Position numbers and translations under genes: made by a program
Notes under the pieces: model-generated
Database searches by the model: none
What the model was told of the DNA's origin: nothing
What the model saw: only the letters and a program-made list of their open reading frames with translations
Shown: one piece after another, positions 25,683-34,339 of the stretch
How positions within the stretch are numbered: the first letter of the stretch is position 1
How the letters are laid out: each line of letters opens with the position of its first letter
DNA from: Deltaproteobacteria bacterium
Lineage (GTDB): Bacteria; Desulfobacterota; Desulfobulbia; Desulfobulbales; Desulfobulbaceae
Length of the DNA stretch: 59,791 nucleotides
Direction: 5' to 3'
Assembly: GCA_024280455.1 (NCBI GenBank)
Contig: JAJRQC010000005.1
Coordinates: 1 to 59,791 of the forward strand

Positions 25683-27458
25683 ATGAAACCACCCTCAAAA
25701 CTCATCTCCGCCCTTATCATTACACCGTTTCTGTTCCTGCTGATCGTGTATCTGGTGTACCGGGAGACGACCACCAAACGTCCGGAACAGCTGGCCGTAA
25801 CAACAGCCGGCTATGTGGAAATGTGTTTGAGCTGTCATACCACGGAAAAACTGGACCGGGCCCATGACGCCCAGGTGGTCGGCTGTTCTCCCTGTCATCT
25901 CGGTGATGCCCTGGCCATTGACAAGGACAAGGCCCATAAAAATATGGTGCTCAACCCGGGTGACCTGCGGGTGGTAGATAAGACCTGCGGGGTCGAGGGC
26001 TGTCATCCGGCCGATGTCCATAAGGTGAAAAACTCTCTGATGGCCACCAATCGCGGGATTCTGTCGACCCTGCTCTACTACTGGGGCGAACGGGAAACCC
26101 AGGACAGCAATATTACCGTGGAGCAGCTGCTGGCAAGCGGTGAAACTTCGCTGGCCCTTGATTATTACCGGAAACTCTGCGCTACCTGTCATCTCTGGAA
26201 ACAGAAGAACGACCTGCCCGATGCACCGGATTTTTTTAATGAAAAGGGAGGCGGCTGTTCAGCCTGTCATTATATCCTGCCGCAAGGGGAAAAGCGGCTG
26301 ACCGTGACCTCGTTTGAGAACTCGGAACCCACTGTTACAAATGGGGAAAAGAAAAAGAAACCCCATCCTCTGATCATCAAAAAAGTTCCCGATGAAAATT
26401 GTATTCGCTGTCATAACAGATCGGGAAGAATCGGCATTTCCTATGGTGGCATTTATGAGTCCGAAGGATACGGTACCCCGTATGAAAAAGGAGGACTGTC
26501 TTCCAAACGACTGCCCGGTGACCGGTTCTACCTCGAGATTGCCGAGGATATTCACCATAAGAAAGGGATGTCCTGTATCGACTGCCATACCCGGGACGAG
26601 ATCATGGGTGACGGCACCAGCTATGCCCATTACGAGGACCAGTTGGAAATCAGCTGTGAGATGTGCCACTCGGAGAATCCTGGGACAACCCGGAAGGGAA
26701 AAAAAATGACCAATCTGGCCCGGGAGCAGGGCAAATTCACCATGATCGGCAAGAACAATGAAAAGGTCTATCCCTTGAATCCGCCCAAAAAAGAGAGCTG
26801 CGGCTATCCGGGCCATAAACGACTCACCTGCGAGTCCTGTCATTCCACCTGGGTTCCCCAGTGTTACGGCTGCCACGCCAAACGGGATGCCAGAGAAACC
26901 CATCTCGACAAGCTGACCCTGGAAGAGACTCAAGGCTGGTGGGAAGAGGGACGATCCTATATTCGCTACGAAAAACCCATGCTCGGTGTTTGGGGCGAGA
27001 AGGTCGTGATCGTGACCCCCGGCTGCCAGGATATCGTTACCCTGGTGGATGAGGAGGGAAACATAGAGGGCGGATTTAACCGCTTTACCATGGCCGCCAT
27101 CAATCCCCACACCACCCAGGCCAAGGGCCGGGGGTGCGCGGATTGCCATAGCTCACCCAAAACCCTGGGCCTGGGGGAGGGGACGGTGACGAAAAAAGAC
27201 GGCAAGTGGGCCTTTACGCCGCTGGATCAGGGGGTTGAAACTTTGGTGGGGCGAACCGTCGGTTTTGATAACTTTGTCGACATTGACGGCAACCAGTTGC
27301 AGCATGGTTCCCGGGCGAATCTGCGTCCCTTTAACGGGGAAGAACTTCGGCGGATTCTGCGGGTCGGCCTCTGCCTGCAGTGTCATAAATCATATGACGA
27401 TCCCGTCTACCTGAACTATGATCCTAAACGGCCCTGTCCGGTGTACAACGAACCGTAA
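25683..27458 (+). CDS. Membrane-anchored dodecaheme c-type cytochrome
   Basis: This 591-residue cytochrome has an N-terminal hydrophobic anchor (residues ~9-26) and a periplasmic or outer-face domain. I count eleven CxxCH motifs (CLSCH, CSPCH, CATCH, CSACH, CIRCH, CIDCH, CEMCH, CESCH, CYGCH, CADCH, CLQCH) plus one CX4CH (CGVEGCH), so up to twelve hemes. The region around CESCH and CYGCH followed by a long heme-free stretch (~400-480) recalls multiheme cytochromes with a catalytic or docking domain. Such proteins carry electrons between the quinone pool and periplasmic or extracellular acceptors. The exact family is not recognised. A ribosome-binding site lies inside the nadE end. Confidence 0.88.
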   Translation: MKPPSKLISALIITPFLFLLIVYLVYRETTTKRPEQLAVTTAGYVEMCLSCHTTEKLDRAHDAQVVGCSPCHLGDALAIDKDKAHKNMVLNPGDLRVVDKTCGVEGCHPADVHKVKNSLMATNRGILSTLLYYWGERETQDSNITVEQLLASGETSLALDYYRKLCATCHLWKQKNDLPDAPDFFNEKGGGCSACHYILPQGEKRLTVTSFENSEPTVTNGEKKKKPHPLIIKKVPDENCIRCHNRSGRIGISYGGIYESEGYGTPYEKGGLSSKRLPGDRFYLEIAEDIHHKKGMSCIDCHTRDEIMGDGTSYAHYEDQLEISCEMCHSENPGTTRKGKKMTNLAREQGKFTMIGKNNEKVYPLNPPKKESCGYPGHKRLTCESCHSTWVPQCYGCHAKRDARETHLDKLTLEETQGWWEEGRSYIRYEKPMLGVWGEKVVIVTPGCQDIVTLVDEEGNIEGGFNRFTMAAINPHTTQAKGRGCADCHSSPKTLGLGEGTVTKKDGKWAFTPLDQGVETLVGRTVGFDNFVDIDGNQLQHGSRANLRPFNGEELRRILRVGLCLQCHKSYDDPVYLNYDPKRPCPVYNEP

Positions 27459-27619
27459 ACTCGGGTAGCTGGTGATTTGGATTTTCGAATTCTCCAGGGA
27501 TTGTCGGCGAAAATTGTTTACAGAAAGTGGCGGAAGCTGTATCTGTTGAGCGGCAAAAAAATAGAGAAACATACTAGAGCATCCAACATCATTGTCGGTG
27601 CCGTAGATAGCGAGTATGC

Positions 27620-27650
27620 GAGACTTCGAAAAGACTCGCCACCGACGGCG
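27620..27650. repeat. 31-bp inverted repeat, left copy
   Basis: This copy matches the reverse complement of 31789-31819 at 29 of 31 bases, including an identical 16-mer core CTCGCCACCGACGGCG. The pair bounds a 4.2-kb segment containing the aminotransferase, the vapC remnant and the hydrogenase. It may belong to a dispersed repeat family of this genome. Confidence 0.75.
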
Positions 27651-27735
27651 GAGAAGCCTGACTTGTTGATTCTCCGTGCTGTGCAACATACATATTTGGT
27701 TTTTTATCAGGCCAACATCATTGATGGAGAGTATA

Positions 27736-28938
27736 ATGTGGAAAAATATTCAGCCGGCACCACCGGACTCAATCCTGGGCTTGACCGAGCAGTTTAAAAA
27801 GGATCAGAATCCAGCTAAGGTAAACCTCGGGGTCGGGGTCTATAAAGACAACAACGGCAATACTCCCATTCTCGAAGTCGTTAAAAAGGCGGAACAGACG
27901 CTTCTAACCTCTCAGACCACCAAAAGCTACCTGCCCATATCCGGCGACCCTGCCTATGGCAAGGCCGTGCAAAAACTTGTTTTTGGTAAGGACAGCGATG
28001 TTTTAAAGTCGGTAAGAGCGGTCACTGTCCATGCCCCGGGCGGGACCGGGGCCCTGAAGGTAGGCGCCGACCTGTTGAAAAAGTTCAAGCCCCAGGCCAG
28101 AGTCTGGGTCAGTTCTCCGACCTGGGCCAACCACAATGGTATCTTTGGTGATGCCGGTTTTAAAATCGATACATACAGCTATTATAACCCCGAAAGCAAG
28201 GGGCTTGATTTTGACGAGATGCTCACCGACCTTGGCAAGGTACCGGCTGGTGATATCGTGGTCCTTCATGCCTGCTGCCATAACCCCTCCGGGGTCGACC
28301 TGGATCAGGCCGGGTGGGATGAAGTCGTCCGGGTGGCCGACAGGCAGGGCTGGATTCCCTTTCTTGATTTTGCCTACCAGGGATTTGGTGACGGGGTCGA
28401 GGAAGACCGCTACGCGGTGGAATGTTTCGGCGCTTCCGGCATGGATTTTCTGGTCGCCAGTTCTTTTTCAAAGAATTTCGGGCTCTACAATGAGCGGACC
28501 GGGGCACTGACCATTATCTGCCCCAGTGCGGAAGAGGCTGCGGTGGCCATGAGTCACCTGAAGGTCGTGATCCGGACAAACTACTCCAACCCTCCAGCCC
28601 ATGGCGGGCTGACGGCAACCATCATTCTTGATGATCCAGAGCTCTATGAACAGTGGCTGGCTGAACTGGCCGCTATGCGCGATCGGATCAGAGCCATGCG
28701 AAGCGGCCTGGTTCAAGGGCTGGCCAACTGCGGGGTCGAAGGAGATTTTTCCTTTATTGAGCGTCAGCGCGGCATGTTTTCTTTCAGCGGTCTTTCCGAT
28801 GAGGTGGTTCAATGGCTCCGGGCCGAAAAGGGTATTTATATGGTCGGCGGTGGCCGGATCAACCTTGCCGGACTGACGACCGACAATATTGACTATGTCT
28901 GCAAGTCCATTGCCGAGGCAATGCAATCCGTTAGCTGA
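27736..28938 (+). CDS. Aspartate/aromatic aminotransferase (class I)
   Basis: This 400-residue PLP enzyme transfers amino groups between aspartate or aromatic amino acids and 2-oxo acids. It has the N-terminal LGVGVYKDNNGNTPIL block of the AspC/TyrB group, the HACCHNPSGVD motif, the PLP-stacking region FLDFAYQGFGDG, the PLP lysine in SSFSKNFGLYNERTG, and the C-terminal GGGRINLAGL with the carboxylate-binding Arg. The length is typical. ATG 27736 is preferred, as GGAGA lies five bases before it; the longer frame from 27676 adds residues that do not fit the family. It lies just inside the left 31-bp repeat. Confidence 0.92.
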   Translation: MWKNIQPAPPDSILGLTEQFKKDQNPAKVNLGVGVYKDNNGNTPILEVVKKAEQTLLTSQTTKSYLPISGDPAYGKAVQKLVFGKDSDVLKSVRAVTVHAPGGTGALKVGADLLKKFKPQARVWVSSPTWANHNGIFGDAGFKIDTYSYYNPESKGLDFDEMLTDLGKVPAGDIVVLHACCHNPSGVDLDQAGWDEVVRVADRQGWIPFLDFAYQGFGDGVEEDRYAVECFGASGMDFLVASSFSKNFGLYNERTGALTIICPSAEEAAVAMSHLKVVIRTNYSNPPAHGGLTATIILDDPELYEQWLAELAAMRDRIRAMRSGLVQGLANCGVEGDFSFIERQRGMFSFSGLSDEVVQWLRAEKGIYMVGGGRINLAGLTTDNIDYVCKSIAEAMQSVS

Positions 28939-29007
28939 TTTGTCTGTTTTTGGATCTATTGCTTCATATCTTGAAAAGAGGAGGGGGTTGTTCTTTTTTT
29001 CCCGAGC

Positions 29008-29610
29008 TTAATGATCACCAAATAGAACGACCTCAAAATCAAGTAATTGAGCAGATTGCGCCATAATTTTATCTGCTGTGGCAATGCTGTGTACGGGAAT
29101 ATCATGGGCTATGGTCAGGTGAAGAGCATCCAACGTTCGTAACGGCACAGATGGCAGGCTTTCAATCATTAACGATGCGTTGAGGATGTGTCGGTTTTCA
29201 ACCGGGTAGTGAATCAGGTGAGCATCCTCAATGTCTTGTTTGAATTTTGGTAACCGTTCACCAAAAACGACAAGTTTACGATAATCTTTGGTCTGTAAGC
29301 GTTTACCAGTGCCTTAGATTCGTTCATTTTTGACTTTGAAGCATACTAGTGCTATTCGAGAAGGCAATAATGGATGAAGATGAGGTGCTGGTGAACGCTT
29401 ACGAATTTTGCATATAACCGTTGCACTTCTATGCGCTTAACATTTCCATGCGCTGTCGTCTGGCCAAAAGACTACGAAACTCAGTGATTGTCAGGCTGGA
29501 GATGCAACTGTCCTCTTGATGTTGCATCCATTTTGAAAAATTCTCTGAACCGGCCTCGGGCAGATACCATTTTGCCAGAGCACTGGTGTCAATAATGGGG
29601 AGAATAATGG
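29008..29610 (-). pseudogene. Decayed VapC-like PIN-domain toxin
   Basis: The minus strand encodes the N-terminal PIN motif IIDTSALAKWYLPEAGSE just below 29610. This frame ends at a TAG (29429-29431). The remaining C-terminal half, with the PIN motifs TLDALHLTIA and ATADKIM, is in another frame and ends with TAA at 29008-29010. The shift and the stop lie in the ~140 bp between the halves. An intact VapC would be a Mg-dependent RNase toxin of ~130-140 residues. No antitoxin partner is visible. Confidence 0.8.
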
Positions 29611-29648
29611 GGGGCAGACCACGTTTTCCCCGGGCAGTTGGCTGATTC

Positions 29649-30170
29649 CTACTCCGCCCTTTTCAGATTTGTCTGAAGAGACGGTTGCCCCTTGTCCTCT
29701 TTTTTCCACTTTTTGTTGAGCTGAGGGCAGTGCGCATAACAGACACCACATCTGATACACCTCTCTACAATAAACTCAGGGAGTTTGTCGACAATCTGGA
29801 TGGCAAGTGAAGGGCATACCTTTTCGCAGATTCTGCATCCTACACAGAGCTGCATGTTGGTAACGTCATCGAGCAAATCAAAACAACTGAGGCGGGTTTT
29901 TTGAGTCAACTTTTTGTAAGGGTTAAATATGTCCTTTCCAGCATCAGACAGGCTGGATATGAGTCGGCTGATGGTTTGTGGGGACGGTGGGCAGCCGACA
30001 ACTGACAGGTCGGGTGCGATGAACTGCCCCAGCGGCAGGTGGGTCGCCTGCCAGGGCTTTGGTTCCTGTCCACCTCTTATGAAAAATCGCATTATACCGC
30101 CCACCGCCGCACAGGAACCAAAGCTAACTATGGTTTTCACTTTTTCTCTTAAGGAAGCGATCAGTTCCAC
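29649..30170 (-). CDS. [NiFe] hydrogenase small subunit, C-terminal part (split gene)
   Basis: These 173 residues continue exactly where the preceding 61-residue frame stops at an in-frame TAA (30174-30176). Together they make a normal ~235-residue small subunit of the FrhG/MvhG type. This half carries two ligands of the proximal iron-sulfur cluster (GSCAAVGG and VGCPPSP), then two [4Fe-4S] ferredoxin motifs (CVGCRICEKVCP and CIRCGVCYAHCP). It would feed electrons from the Ni-Fe site to a partner. The frame reopens at GTG 30170, and GGA lies ten bases before it, so restart by translational coupling is possible. Otherwise the gene is inactive, or the TAA is a sequencing error. Confidence 0.82.
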   Translation of the reverse strand: MELIASLREKVKTIVSFGSCAAVGGIMRFFIRGGQEPKPWQATHLPLGQFIAPDLSVVGCPPSPQTISRLISSLSDAGKDIFNPYKKLTQKTRLSCFDLLDDVTNMQLCVGCRICEKVCPSLAIQIVDKLPEFIVERCIRCGVCYAHCPQLNKKWKKEDKGQPSLQTNLKRAE

Positions 30171-30173
30171 ACT

Positions 30174-30359
30174 TTAATCATCCTGAACACAGACCGAACC
30201 GCTGATGAAAATAATATCTGTTTCTTCCGGGGGCTCGCCGACATCAAGGGTCAGAGGGAAATATACAATTTCACAATTATCGGGCAGGTTTGATGAGCCC
30301 CTCATGAAGGTAAGAGAGCAACCACCACAGCCACCAATCTCAATAAAAGATATCTTCAT
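30174..30359 (-). CDS. [NiFe] hydrogenase small subunit, N-terminal part (split gene)
   Basis: These 61 residues begin with KISFIEIGGCGGCSLTFM, the first two cysteine ligands of the proximal [4Fe-4S] cluster of hydrogenase small subunits. They end at SVCVQDD before a TAA, where homologues continue with a residue such as Glu before SVELI. The same frame continues uninterrupted after the stop. It starts two bases after the large-subunit stop codon. There is no twin-arginine signal, so the enzyme would be cytoplasmic. TAA cannot be read as selenocysteine. Confidence 0.8.
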   Translation of the reverse strand: MKISFIEIGGCGGCSLTFMRGSSNLPDNCEIVYFPLTLDVGEPPEETDIIFISGSVCVQDD

Positions 30360-30361
30360 GT

Positions 30362-31645
30362 TTAATGCACCTCACAGGGCATGCAAGGGTCATATAAACG
30401 AACAATTAAATTGCTCAAGTCCGACGGTAGTTCTTTAATCGATTCTTGAGTTGCCAAAACATTAAACATGGTGGGAAGGATGATGTTGTAGTTGGAAACC
30501 CTGCCGTACTCGTTCAATTTTACCGAATGAATAAGAACTCCCCTGGGAGCCTCGTAAATACCGGTTCCTTCACCTGCACCAAGAGTTATTCCTTTCATTA
30601 GAACGACGTCATCGGGAGAAATTGATTCCAGTATTATTTTTGCCCTGTTCAGGTCATGGAACATCTCTGCAACCCTTGCATCATTTATTGCAACCACGCT
30701 GTCTATAATGGAATTATCCGAATTCGACATCCGGGCACGGGGACCTGTTTCAACTATCGTCTTTCGGTACAGAGCAACCACTCCCGTGGTTTTTTCAACA
30801 GCTTTTTTAAATTCGACTTCTTCAGAAGTATGAAGAAGGACATCTATGAGGTCAGAATAATTTTTCCCGATGTTTGGTGCGGAATTTTTGAGGGCAAAAA
30901 GAGGGGGAAGTGTTGTTTTTATAGATTGCAGGCGCAGATATTTTTCACTCAAAAACTTTGTTGTTTGCAGGATGGCAAGGTATTCCTCGAGTATATCTTC
31001 AAAGCCGGATACTAGAGTGGTGAGCTTATCAATAGACTTGGCGGACAGGCTTTTCTGCATTCCTCCAATAGTGATATAAGGAGAATGGACAGGTGATCCT
31101 CCAATCATAGCCATTACATCACACAGGTGATCGTTGAACTTCAAGAGTCGTGTCTTTATCTCTGCCGACTTACCGGGAATAAATATGTCTTCGAGCAGCA
31201 GCATTTGAGCAAGGTTGTGACTCTGAATCCTGTTGAAAAGTCCGCATAATTCTCGAAGTAATCGACCGCCTTCAGGTACGGAGACGTGAAGAGCTTCCTC
31301 CATAGCCATGGAGGCCGCAATGCCCTGAACAGCATGACATACCCCGCAAATTCTTTTTACTCCTTCTATTAAAAAATAAGGATTTTTTCCCTTGGCAAAA
31401 GCACCAAAAGCCCTGATTGGCAGTGTGGAGCTGAAAAAAACATCTTTGACAATCCCATCCGGTTCTGTCAAAAGAGACAATTGCGCTTCACCTGCTATCC
31501 TGGTCATTTTTGTTTCGATCTTCTGCAGATGAGGCATTCTTTTCTTCGTCTTTTGACTGGATCCTTGCTCGGCCTTTTTTATCATGTCATCCTCATGTGC
31601 AACCACATCGTTGCCGTAACAGTGCTTCTGCAGGAATAGCATCAT
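30362..31645 (-). CDS. [NiFe] hydrogenase large subunit (group 3-like)
   Basis: This 427-residue catalytic subunit binds the Ni-Fe centre. The N-terminal motif RICGVCH and the C-terminal motif DPCMPC supply the four cysteine ligands. KMTRIAGEAQ replaces the common TRIEGH. The protein ends at DPCMPCEVH, exactly at the residue after which maturation proteases normally cut, so it would need no C-terminal processing. It resembles MvhA/FrhA more than membrane-bound uptake enzymes. It is followed by the split small-subunit gene. No maturation genes, MvhD or FrhB are nearby. The start is uncertain: ATG 31645 or the internal ATG of MIKKAEQ, which has GAGG upstream. Confidence 0.85.
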   Translation of the reverse strand: MMLFLQKHCYGNDVVAHEDDMIKKAEQGSSQKTKKRMPHLQKIETKMTRIAGEAQLSLLTEPDGIVKDVFFSSTLPIRAFGAFAKGKNPYFLIEGVKRICGVCHAVQGIAASMAMEEALHVSVPEGGRLLRELCGLFNRIQSHNLAQMLLLEDIFIPGKSAEIKTRLLKFNDHLCDVMAMIGGSPVHSPYITIGGMQKSLSAKSIDKLTTLVSGFEDILEEYLAILQTTKFLSEKYLRLQSIKTTLPPLFALKNSAPNIGKNYSDLIDVLLHTSEEVEFKKAVEKTTGVVALYRKTIVETGPRARMSNSDNSIIDSVVAINDARVAEMFHDLNRAKIILESISPDDVVLMKGITLGAGEGTGIYEAPRGVLIHSVKLNEYGRVSNYNIILPTMFNVLATQESIKELPSDLSNLIVRLYDPCMPCEVH

Positions 31646-31891
31646 TGCCTACTCTGTTATTCGCCTGCATTATGGCCTCCGGAGGTCTCCAGGCCTTACC
31701 GACAGGTCGTATCTGAGACTTGATGGACTCGTAAAAAGACAAAAACGTTATTTGCACTGTATGGAAATACAAGAAGTTATAACGTTTTCGCCGTCGGTGG
31801 CGAGGCTTTTCGGAGTCTCACGAGTTCGCTCGTCATGTGGACATTGCCACATCACTACCTGAAGTCTTCGCTCTCTATGACACCGACATAC
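31646..31891. repeat. Repeat-containing intergenic region
   Basis: This region contains the right copy of the 31-bp inverted repeat (31789-31819) and, at 31721-31736, the reverse complement of TTTTACGAGTCCATCA, which occurs again at 49868-49883. Several arms could pair locally (AACGTTAT...ATAACGTT around 31745-31785). No gene is supported. Confidence 0.55.
31789..31819. repeat. 31-bp inverted repeat, right copy
   Basis: This is the reverse-complement partner of 27620-27650, with 29 of 31 bases identical. It sits between the hydrogenase operon start and the LysR-family gene. Confidence 0.75.
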
Positions 31892-32872
31892 TTAAGCCTT
31901 GTCCTGTTTCTGGGCGTTGTATTCGGCCAGCAGGTTCTGCAGTTTCCAGGGTGAGGAAATACATTCCCGGCCCAGGCCGCATTCGGTAATGACTTCGCAG
32001 AAGCTTAAGAATTCATCCATCAGCCGAGTCACCACCTTTTCCTGGTGCTGAATAATGCGCAGCTGCCTGCGCATGTCCATGCCCTCGATCGGCAGGCATT
32101 TCAGCCAACCCTGTTCCGCCTCGCGACAGACCGTCAGCTGTGAAAGGCAGGCCGCGCCGATCCCGGATTCCACCGCTTTTTTGATGGCCTCGGTGTGGCC
32201 CATCTTGGTGACCACTTTGAGCAGGTCGGCATGGCGGCCCAGTTTTTTCCTGAAAATCTCAGCGGTTCCCGAGCCTTCTTCCCGCATGACCCAGTTGGTC
32301 TCCCGCAGATCATCCGGAACACGAAAGGTTTCATTCATCCCCAGTTTATTAGTCGGGCTGACGATCACCACCAGTTCATCATCAAACCAGGGTACGGCCC
32401 GCAGAGAGTCGAGGGTAACGCTGCCCTCAACAAAACCCAGATCGGCTTCTCCCTTCTGAACAAGTTTTTCAGCATTCCGGGTGTTGACAACCAGCATGTT
32501 GATATGGGCCTCCGGATGCAGGCGCATGAACGAGCCGACCAGGTACGGAAGCACATAGTTGCCGATGGTTGAACTGGCGACTATCTCCAGGGATCCGGCC
32601 ACGATGTCGCGCTGTTCGGTCAGCATGCTCTCTGCATTGACAACCTGGTAAAGGATACTCTTGGCAAGCGGCAGCAGATAGCGGCCCCGGTCATTGAGCA
32701 GCAGGCTGCGGCCATGGCGGTCAAAGAGTGGGCCGCCGAGCTGGTTTTCAAGTTCGCCCAGGGCCATGCTCACCGCTGACTGAGTCAGGTAGAGGCTTTT
32801 ACTCGCCTTGGTCACCTGTTTGGTTTCAGCAACCGCTGTGAAAATTTCCAACTGTCTCAATGTGATTGACAT
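31892..32872 (-). CDS. LysR-family transcriptional regulator
   Basis: This is a 326-residue regulator with an N-terminal winged helix-turn-helix (residues ~1-65: LRQLEIFTAVAETKQVTKAS, then LTQSAVSMALGELENQLG and LFDRHGR) and a two-lobed inducer-binding domain from ~90 to 295. The C-terminal ~30 residues extend slightly beyond the usual length. It is transcribed away from the first nuo operon, with a ~535-bp region between, so it could control that operon, as many LysR regulators act on divergent neighbours. The inducer is unknown; the CbbR/CysB-like branch is possible but not proven. Confidence 0.9.
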   Translation of the reverse strand: MSITLRQLEIFTAVAETKQVTKASKSLYLTQSAVSMALGELENQLGGPLFDRHGRSLLLNDRGRYLLPLAKSILYQVVNAESMLTEQRDIVAGSLEIVASSTIGNYVLPYLVGSFMRLHPEAHINMLVVNTRNAEKLVQKGEADLGFVEGSVTLDSLRAVPWFDDELVVIVSPTNKLGMNETFRVPDDLRETNWVMREEGSGTAEIFRKKLGRHADLLKVVTKMGHTEAIKKAVESGIGAACLSQLTVCREAEQGWLKCLPIEGMDMRRQLRIIQHQEKVVTRLMDEFLSFCEVITECGLGRECISSPWKLQNLLAEYNAQKQDKA

Positions 32873-33407
32873 AATAATCCGTTTGCAGGGTTAAGGTGAG
32901 ACTGTATGGAGCGGGCCAATGTTAAAAAACAGCCGTACCGGAAAGCCTGTGTGCCCACTTCATGTGATGAGGTAATTGCACTTTTGGGGCCTGTGAATAT
33001 GTGCAACCTATGGCCTCGTTACCAATGAAAAAAATGTTTTTTTCTCCATTTGTAAAAAAAAAATGAATAAAAAAACAAAAAAAAGAACTACAGAAGCGCT
33101 GGATATAAGTTTGACCTTTAAAAGGTGTTATTGTCAAATTGTTCTTTAATTCTGTAATTTTATTGAACTTTTGCATAGAGTTTAAGTAGTCCTGTAGCGA
33201 TATAAATTTTATGTATCATATCATGCATAAGCGAAAGTGAACATAACTATTATTTTTTCAAATTTTACTTAATGTTAGTTTTTGATTAGTTTGCCCTACA
33301 TTGTAGGACTATCTCAACTCGTGATCCGTCTGGATGAAGAGAAAGTGAAGCCGGAAAAAGGACCATGATTTTTCATTTCTAAAGTTCCATATCCTGAGAG
33401 GAAAGAA
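32873..33407. promoter_or_regulatory. Divergent AT-rich control region before nuo operon 1
   Basis: This ~535-bp non-coding, AT-rich region lies between the LysR gene and nuoA1. It contains a 13-bp perfect palindrome CCTACATTGTAGG at 33295-33307, and an imperfect one ATGTATCATATCATGCAT at 33211-33228. Either could be an operator for the LysR or another regulator. No confident -35/-10 pair is named. No gene is supported; a minus-strand frame (32922-33176) is low in complexity. Confidence 0.45.
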
Positions 33408-33857
33408 ATGAACCCGACCCCATCCCCGCAGCAGGCGGTTGAACTCCTGGCCCAGGTCCAGCCTGATCCGGCCATTGTTGCCGATGTCTATTCCCTGGCC
33501 GTCATGCTGCTCTATGGACTTGTTTTTGCCGTTCTGCCCCTGGTGGCCGGTCTCCTGCTTGCTCCCCGTGAGACGGCGCCCCTGTTTGGGGCTATCTATG
33601 AATGCGGCATGCCGGCATTCGGACGTGCCAGAGCAGCCCGTTTCGGCGTTTTTTATTATCTCTATGCCCTGTTGTTTATTGTCTTTGAAGTTGATGTTCT
33701 CTACCTCTTTCCCATTGCAAGGATCTACAGGGAGCAGGTTGGAATTGCAGGGTTTTGTGAGATTTTGTTTTTTGTCATCGTATTGTTTCTGGCCGTTGCC
33801 TATGCCTGGAAAAAAGGAGTGTTGGAATGGGAAAGGGAAGCGTTGTCCCTCCACTGA
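33408..33857 (+). CDS. nuoA: Complex I-like subunit NuoA, operon 1
   Basis: This is a 149-residue membrane subunit at the junction of the peripheral and membrane arms. It has three transmembrane helices and the conserved loop [27 protein letters not shown]-type region with the acidic pair in [14 protein letters not shown] precedes ATG at a good distance. First gene of a 13-gene operon; it overlaps nuoB by 31 bases. A paralogue is nuoA at 46034-46438. Confidence 0.92.
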   Translation: MNPTPSPQQAVELLAQVQPDPAIVADVYSLAVMLLYGLVFAVLPLVAGLLLAPRETAPLFGAIYECGMPAFGRARAARFGVFYYLYALLFIVFEVDVLYLFPIARIYREQVGIAGFCEILFFVIVLFLAVAYAWKKGVLEWEREALSLH

Positions 33858-34339
33858 TTGGGTTTGCCCAGCTGGAAAAGGTATTGAACCATGCCCGGGC
33901 CAATTCGCTCTGGCCGTTGACCTTTGGTCTGGCTTGCTGCGCCATGGAGATGATGGCCGCCGCCGGGCCCAAGTTTGATCTGGACCGTTTCGGGGCTGGT
34001 GTTTTCAGGGCCTCACCCAGACAGGCCGATGTAATGATTGTCGCCGGAACCGTAACCCATAAGATGGCGGATACGGTCAAGCGGCTGTACCTGCAGATGC
34101 CGGCTCCGAAATGGGTGATTGCCATGGGCAACTGCGCGATTTCCGGGGGGCCGTTCAAGCTGGATATCAACTATTCAGTGGTTGAGGGGGTGGACGCTAT
34201 TGTCCCGGTTGACGTCTATGTCCCCGGGTGTCCGCCTCGGCCCGAGGCATTGATAGAGGCCTTCCTGCAGCTTGAAGAGATGATCTGCGGTGTACGGCGT
34301 TTTCCAGACCCGCCGGTGGTCACGCAGGAACTAGCATGA
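33827..34339 (+). CDS. nuoB: Complex I-like subunit NuoB, operon 1
   Basis: This is a 170-residue peripheral-arm subunit that holds the terminal [4Fe-4S] cluster N2, the direct electron donor to quinone. All four ligands are present: the CC pair in LACCAMEMM, Cys in MGNCAISGG, and Cys in [11 protein letters not shown]. The length is typical. ATG 33827 has GGAG seven bases upstream. It is followed by a ~330-bp gap before nuoC, unlike operon 2, where nuoB and nuoC overlap. Confidence 0.93.
   Translation: MGKGSVVPPLIGFAQLEKVLNHARANSLWPLTFGLACCAMEMMAAAGPKFDLDRFGAGVFRASPRQADVMIVAGTVTHKMADTVKRLYLQMPAPKWVIAMGNCAISGGPFKLDINYSVVEGVDAIVPVDVYVPGCPPRPEALIEAFLQLEEMICGVRRFPDPPVVTQELA

Noticed and set aside
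30174-30176. Recoding of the hydrogenase stop codon (selenocysteine)
   Set aside because: The codon is TAA, not TGA, and the position is not a cysteine ligand in homologues.
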